64,000 nt of DNA, from contig JBOFUX010000045.1 of NCBI GenBank assembly GCA_051652785.1, positions 1 through 64,000 of the forward strand, written 5' to 3'. The position numbers and the translations under genes are program-made. Origin of the DNA: JAGNZR01 sp051652785. Lineage in GTDB: Bacteria; Fusobacteriota; Fusobacteriia; Fusobacteriales; Fusobacteriaceae. The notes beneath the pieces were generated by a model. That model was not told the origin of the DNA, did not search any database, and saw only the letters and a list, made by a program, of their open reading frames with translations. Positions 59,919 through 64,000 of this stretch are shown here, piece after piece (the stretch's first letter is position 1; the number at the start of each line of letters is the position of its first letter).

Positions 59919-61474
59919 TATTTTTTACCTCCTAGCATTAAGTCTATAAAAGGATTAAAATATGTTTTATCCTTTTCAAATACTCCATTTAGTCCTTTTC
60001 CTCCATCTATTGGTCTCTTTATTCCAGCAAAAATTCCCTGTTCTAAAGTTTTAAATATTCCTATATTCTCTATTTTTTTTAATAGAGATGTCGCCTCTTC
60101 TAGTACTGTTTTAGCTCTATTTACAATTATTCCATCTTTTTTAAACTCCATTTCAGCGCCTAAATCTTTCATTGAATTAAATATATACTGAGCATTTTCT
60201 ATGGAAAGTGCTCTATCTGACATAAAAGGTGTATGTATTGCTTCTGTTAACATTCCTAAAAGATGAACTTTTTGACCTGTAATTATCGTTACCATATTAA
60301 AAAGAGCATTTTGAACATGACCTTTAAATATGTTTCCAGTCATAAATTTTGTAGGTGGCATATATTTTAGAGGGGATTTCGAAAATATCTCTCTTGCCAT
60401 TTCAGCTTGGGATAGTTCTAATAAAAATCCATTTTCAATTCCTGGCTCTATTTCAAAAGCATGACCTAGCCCCATTTGTTCCTCTGGAACTCCTGCTACC
60501 AATGCAAATTGTTCATTTATAAATTGAGAAGCTAAAACTGTGTTAGCCTCTTCAATTGCATCTGCTGTTGTTAAATAATTATCTTCACCAGTATTTATTA
60601 TAACACCAGCAAAACCATTTATAATTCTTGAAAAATATTGATCTACAAGTGTTCTTTTCATATTTATATCTCTAAATAATATTCCATACAAGGCATCATT
60701 TAGCATCATATCTAATCTTTCTATTGCTCCCATAGCTGCTATTTCAGGCATACATAATCCGGAGCAATAATTACATAGTCTTATATAACGTCCTAACTCT
60801 TCTCCCACTTCATCTAAAGCTTTTCTCATAATTTTAAAATTTTCTTGAGTTGCAACTGTTCCTCCAAATCCTTCAGTTGTAGCACCGTAAGGTACGTAAT
60901 CTAAAAGAGATTGTCCTGTTGTCCTAATTACTGCTATTACATCTGCACCTTGTCTTGCTGCTGCTACCGCTTGAATAACATCTTCAAATATATTTCCTGT
61001 TGCTACTATTAAGTATAGATATGGACCTTGTTTTTCACCATATTTTTCTATAAAACTCTCTCTCTTCTCTCTATTGTTTTTTATTTTTTTTACCGTTTCT
61101 TTAGCTATTTTTTCTATTTCTATTTTTATTTCTAGTTCATCATTCCAATAAATTTTAGTAATATCTAATTTTTTTTCTGATACTTTCAACGCTATTTCTT
61201 GTGGAGATAACTTTGTTTCTATTATGGCATTACCTATATATTTTGCTACTCCTATGTTTATATTTCCATTTTCACTTATAAAATCTACTACAATATTTGG
61301 AAGTGGAACTTCAAATTCATCTATTCCATCTATCCCTAATAATCTACATATTGTTCTTTCAACTGCAACTGTGCTATGTCTATCAATGTATTCTTGTGCA
61401 TTTTCCGCTATTTTGGATGCTAATTTTCGTGCTTCGTCAACAAGAGTCCAATCTAAATTTAACTTCCCATTCAT
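59918..61474 (-). CDS. kamD: D-lysine 5,6-aminomutase / beta-lysine 5,6-aminomutase, alpha subunit
   Basis: A 518-residue TIM-barrel subunit of the B12- and PLP-dependent aminomutase, of the normal size. Typical sequence includes WTLVDEARKLASKIAENAQEY near the start, HSTVAVERTICRLLGIDGID near 38, and VIRTTGQSLLDYVPYGATTEGFGGT near 180-204. It pairs with KamE, whose start overlaps its stop. Products feed toward 3,5-diaminohexanoate, 3-aminobutyryl-CoA and crotonyl-CoA, the substrate of Bcd encoded elsewhere in the window. Confidence 0.94.
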   Translation of the reverse strand: MNGKLNLDWTLVDEARKLASKIAENAQEYIDRHSTVAVERTICRLLGIDGIDEFEVPLPNIVVDFISENGNINIGVAKYIGNAIIETKLSPQEIALKVSEKKLDITKIYWNDELEIKIEIEKIAKETVKKIKNNREKRESFIEKYGEKQGPYLYLIVATGNIFEDVIQAVAAARQGADVIAVIRTTGQSLLDYVPYGATTEGFGGTVATQENFKIMRKALDEVGEELGRYIRLCNYCSGLCMPEIAAMGAIERLDMMLNDALYGILFRDINMKRTLVDQYFSRIINGFAGVIINTGEDNYLTTADAIEEANTVLASQFINEQFALVAGVPEEQMGLGHAFEIEPGIENGFLLELSQAEMAREIFSKSPLKYMPPTKFMTGNIFKGHVQNALFNMVTIITGQKVHLLGMLTEAIHTPFMSDRALSIENAQYIFNSMKDLGAEMEFKKDGIIVNRAKTVLEEATSLLKKIENIGIFKTLEQGIFAGIKRPIDGGKGLNGVFEKDKTYFNPFIDLMLGGKK

Positions 61475-62952
61475 TTTAGCTCCTCCCTGTATTCCATTTC
61501 TAAAATTTTTGAAAATTCATTATCCATTCCTAATAGAGTAGCTATATTTAATGCATATTTGGGAATTATACTATCTTGTTTTTTTTCTAATCTATAATCC
61601 ATATATTCTTGTAGTGTATTCATTGAATTATTATTTAAAATCATTGTTTTTTTTAATTTTTCAAAGTTTATATTTTTTAATCCAATAACCTGATAATGTT
61701 CAATATTTTCATTAGCAATTCCATCAAAATGTGTTGTTAAAAGAGAAATACTAGATTTTTTATTTAAAAATTTAGCTAAGGACTTAGTTATTTTTTTTCC
61801 TTCTTCTGGATTTGTTCCCCTTGCAAACTCATCAAAAACTATAAACCCTTTTCCTAATTTTAAAAATATTGAAATTTCTTTTAACTTTATAATTTCACCT
61901 CCAAAGGTACTTAAACCTTGAGATAAATTTTGCATGTCATCAGACACGAAAAAAATATAGTCAACAATTGGGAATTTAGCTTCTTTACAAAGAGGAAAAA
62001 TTCCTAAGTGAAATAGTATTAAATTTTCTGTAATTGTTTTTAAAGCAACGCTTTTCCCACCCATGTTTGCTCCTGTTATAAGCGTTGTTCCAGATTTCAT
62101 CTCTATGTCAATGGGAGTAAAACTTTGTCCTTTTTTATCTAGTAATTCTTTTAATTCTAAATTTATTAAACCTTTTACACTAATTTCAAAATTTTCTGAT
62201 ATTTCAGGTTTTTTCCCTCCATATATCTTAGCAAAAGAAATTTTACTCAAAATAAAATCAAGCTTTCCTATTATTTCTATATTCTCACTAAAATCTATTA
62301 TATATTTTTTAATTTTTAATTGTAATGTTTTTCGAACCTCTAACTCTTCTTTTTCTTCTTCTAATACACAAATCAATCTTTTTTCTTTTAAGTTTTCTAC
62401 TTCTTTCAGGTTTTCATTTTCATATATTTTTTTTTCTAATAATGATTTTTTTTCTCTTATTCCTAACAGTTTTTTTGAATAATGATTATAAATATAAAAT
62501 GTTGGTACTCTATCTTTTTGTGGATCTAAAATATTAATAATTTCAGATACTGAGTTTAAATTAAAATAATTTAACTCTTTAGGCAAGGCTTTTAAAATCT
62601 CTTGTAGTTCTTCCATTATTATCCCTTGAGTTTTTATTTCAAAAAAATCTGTATCTTCTAAGATATTATTTTTATTATCCATTATATTTTTAACCATAAT
62701 TTTTATATCTTTTAACTTATAAAGTATTTCTGTTATTTTTTTTATTATATTTGGAGATATTTCTAAAAAATTAAAAAAATATTCCATAATTTCATATTCT
62801 TTTTTTAAGTTATTGAAATTTTCTCTGCTAAATGGAGAAATTTTTTTTAAATTTTCTTTTCCATAAGGAGAATGAGGTTCAATTCTATTAAGAATATTTT
62901 CTATTTTAAGTCTCGCTAAACTTGTGTCATCTATAAATCTCATAGCAATCAC
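61471..62952 (-). CDS. kamC: MutS-like ATPase, putative lysine 5,6-aminomutase reactivase ATPase
   Basis: A 493-residue protein with a C-terminal MutS-type ATPase: Walker A TGANMGGKSVALKTI near 293, a FVSDDMQNLSQGLSTFGGE segment, Walker B GFIVFDEFARGTNPEEG near 375 and TTHFDG near 403. The N-terminal half is helical with a lever-like region and lacks mismatch-recognition domains. In lysine-fermenting bacteria this gene accompanies kamDE and is thought to restore inactivated aminomutase. That function and the symbol rest on recalled subsystem naming, so they are tentative. It overlaps kamD by 4 bases. Confidence 0.75.
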   Translation of the reverse strand: MIAMRFIDDTSLARLKIENILNRIEPHSPYGKENLKKISPFSRENFNNLKKEYEIMEYFFNFLEISPNIIKKITEILYKLKDIKIMVKNIMDNKNNILEDTDFFEIKTQGIIMEELQEILKALPKELNYFNLNSVSEIINILDPQKDRVPTFYIYNHYSKKLLGIREKKSLLEKKIYENENLKEVENLKEKRLICVLEEEKEELEVRKTLQLKIKKYIIDFSENIEIIGKLDFILSKISFAKIYGGKKPEISENFEISVKGLINLELKELLDKKGQSFTPIDIEMKSGTTLITGANMGGKSVALKTITENLILFHLGIFPLCKEAKFPIVDYIFFVSDDMQNLSQGLSTFGGEIIKLKEISIFLKLGKGFIVFDEFARGTNPEEGKKITKSLAKFLNKKSSISLLTTHFDGIANENIEHYQVIGLKNINFEKLKKTMILNNNSMNTLQEYMDYRLEKKQDSIIPKYALNIATLLGMDNEFSKILEMEYREELK

Positions 62953-62987
62953 TCCTCTTTCATTATATCTAAAACTTCAAAATCTCA

Positions 62988-64000
62988 TCACTCCTTATCC
63001 AACACATCTAAAACTACATAATCTAATCTCTCACTTAGTGCTTTTTTAAATTCTAATTTTTTAAAAAAATATCCTGTTTGAGATACTGGATTACATGCTA
63101 CAAAGATTAATTTTATTTTTTTAATCACTTTAAACTTTATTCCTGAAAGCTCTGCTTTTTTATAATTTAGAGGTGTCAAAAAAAATTTTGTGCCATCTAT
63201 CGCAATAATTTCTAAATCTTTATAGTAGTTTCTATTTTTAATAAATATTTCTATTGAGTTATCAGTTATAGCTCCTTTTATTAGAATTAAACTCACTTCT
63301 TTTTGTAAATATTTTTTTAATTTTTCTGAGCTTTCAAGAAATATAGGCTCTTTTATATTTTCAAAAGTTCCATCTTTATAAAAAAATATAGCTCTATAAT
63401 CTTCAGTATTTTTAATAATTTTTTCTAAATTTTTTATACCATTATATATAGGAATTTCAAATAGTTTCACTGTATTTATAGTGCTTTCAATCACTTCATT
63501 CATGTTGTTTGAATACGAAGCACCTGTAACTAATATCACTCCATCACAAACAGAATTTGCTGCACTTCCTTTTCTTCCTAAAGCACCATCTATAAGTGTT
63601 AATTCCCCTCCAAACTTTTCCATTTTTTCTACAACTTTTATTATTTGACTATTAAAAGATGGACCAGCAATGTATACATACCCATCACTTAAAGCTCTCA
63701 ATATAATAATATTTCCCATAGGTGTTGAAAAATTAGTAACATCTAATATTTCTTTTGTTATGTCACATAAGTTTAAACACTCTTTAGCGGTAGCTATTAT
63801 TGTGCCTTTATAAATATAAATTTTAGGTTTAGAAGTTTTGGTCACTAAATCTTCTTCTTCACCATCTCTTCCTATGGAAGTAAGAGCTATTTTTTTTTTA
63901 TCCCCTACATTTGATATTATTTTATTTAAAACCGTCGTCTTGCCTACATTTTTCCCCATACCTATAATTGAAATTCTTTTATAACCATTTATTAAATTAT
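62988..64000 (-). CDS. kamB: P-loop protein of the kam operon, putative aminomutase reactivase subunit (5' partial)
   Basis: At least 337 residues are visible. The frame stays open to the window edge (NLINGYKRISIIGMG before GKNVGKTTV), so the true start may lie outside. The P-loop GMGKNVGKTT stands near the N-terminus, followed by LTSIGRDGEEEDLVTK and ITKEILDVTNFSTPMG. A later segment TLIDGALGRKGSAANSVCDGVILVTGAS resembles a nucleotide-binding switch region. Neighbours and order match the fusobacterial lysine operon, where it accompanies the MutS-like gene. Function as reactivase partner is inferred and the symbol is tentative. Confidence 0.65.
   Translation of the reverse strand, partial: NLINGYKRISIIGMGKNVGKTTVLNKIISNVGDKKKIALTSIGRDGEEEDLVTKTSKPKIYIYKGTIIATAKECLNLCDITKEILDVTNFSTPMGNIIILRALSDGYVYIAGPSFNSQIIKVVEKMEKFGGELTLIDGALGRKGSAANSVCDGVILVTGASYSNNMNEVIESTINTVKLFEIPIYNGIKNLEKIIKNTEDYRAIFFYKDGTFENIKEPIFLESSEKLKKYLQKEVSLILIKGAITDNSIEIFIKNRNYYKDLEIIAIDGTKFFLTPLNYKKAELSGIKFKVIKKIKLIFVACNPVSQTGYFFKKLEFKKALSERLDYVVLDVLDKE

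Noticed and set aside
62063..62482. Plus-strand open frame opposite the MutS-like gene
   Set aside because: Low-complexity Ser/Phe-rich translation typical of antisense of an AT-rich gene; no start signals.

Overview
This is a very AT-rich window with short intergenic gaps, strong hairpin/T-tract terminators and AGGAGG-type ribosome binding sites. Gene content points to a Fusobacterium-type anaerobe that ferments amino acids: lysine 5,6-aminomutase genes, a butyryl-CoA dehydrogenase/Etf/CoA-transferase/thiolase module, tryptophanase, a complete-looking anaerobic cobalamin operon and a diaminopimelate (DAP) pathway of the N-acetyl type. The species cannot be fixed from sequence reading alone.

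Layout. 1-2.2 kb: the end of an iron-type alcohol dehydrogenase, then a small graveyard of broken genes (SAM methyltransferase, PLD-domain/helicase-type protein, Abi_2-type abortive infection protein). 2.3-4.9 kb: DJ-1/PfpI protein, FtsW/RodA-family protein, Crp/Fnr-type regulator with a dyad in front of it. 4.9-11.1 kb (minus): phaJ-like hydratase, bcd, etfB, etfA, a terminator-like hairpin, atoD, atoA and thiolase. 11.3-12.8 kb: SulP transporter. 12.8-30.0 kb (minus): one roughly 17-kb cobalamin/uroporphyrinogen operon, starting at a promoter and cobalamin riboswitch and running cbiMNQO, cbiP, cbiB, a CobC/CobD-CbiA fusion, cbiC, cbiD, cbiE (frameshifted), cbiT, cbiL, cbiF, cbiG, cbiH, cbiJ, hemA, hemC, cobA. 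30.2-33.0 kb: PatB/MalY-type lyase, a decayed EamA transporter and an APC permease. 33.5-38.6 kb: rpsT, a MORN-type exported protein, an EamA transporter, and a polar amino-acid ABC transporter with two tandem binding proteins. 38.7-40.3 kb: tryptophanase with a foldable leader. 40.4-46.4 kb: YbaK, a two-component system, a small Cys-rich winged-helix protein divergent from a YihY protein, and an SSS symporter. 46.4-53.7 kb: lysC-asd-dapA-dapB-dapH-patA, with the deacetylase divergent. 53.9-56.9 kb: an orphan TIR-like (ThsB-type) protein and pcp-DUF979-DUF969. 57.1-59.0 kb: TetR regulator and secreted MsrAB sharing a symmetric operator/promoter. 59.1-64.0 kb (minus): lysine 5,6-aminomutase KamE, KamD and two putative reactivase genes, the last one cut by the window edge.

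How it fits together. The B12 operon can supply the cofactor of lysine 5,6-aminomutase. In the known fusobacterial/clostridial lysine fermentation, products of that branch (crotonyl-CoA and acetoacetate) are handled by exactly the enzymes at 5-10.6 kb: Bcd/EtfAB, AtoDA and thiolase. The same window encodes lysine/DAP synthesis, so lysine is both made (for the wall) and burned. The main candidates for a second look are the cbiE frameshift, the CobC-CbiA fusion, the orphan TIR-like protein, the relic defence-like genes, and the unusually symmetric divergent promoter regions at 43.6-43.8 kb and 57.8-57.9 kb. I did not find a convincing wholly new multi-gene system.
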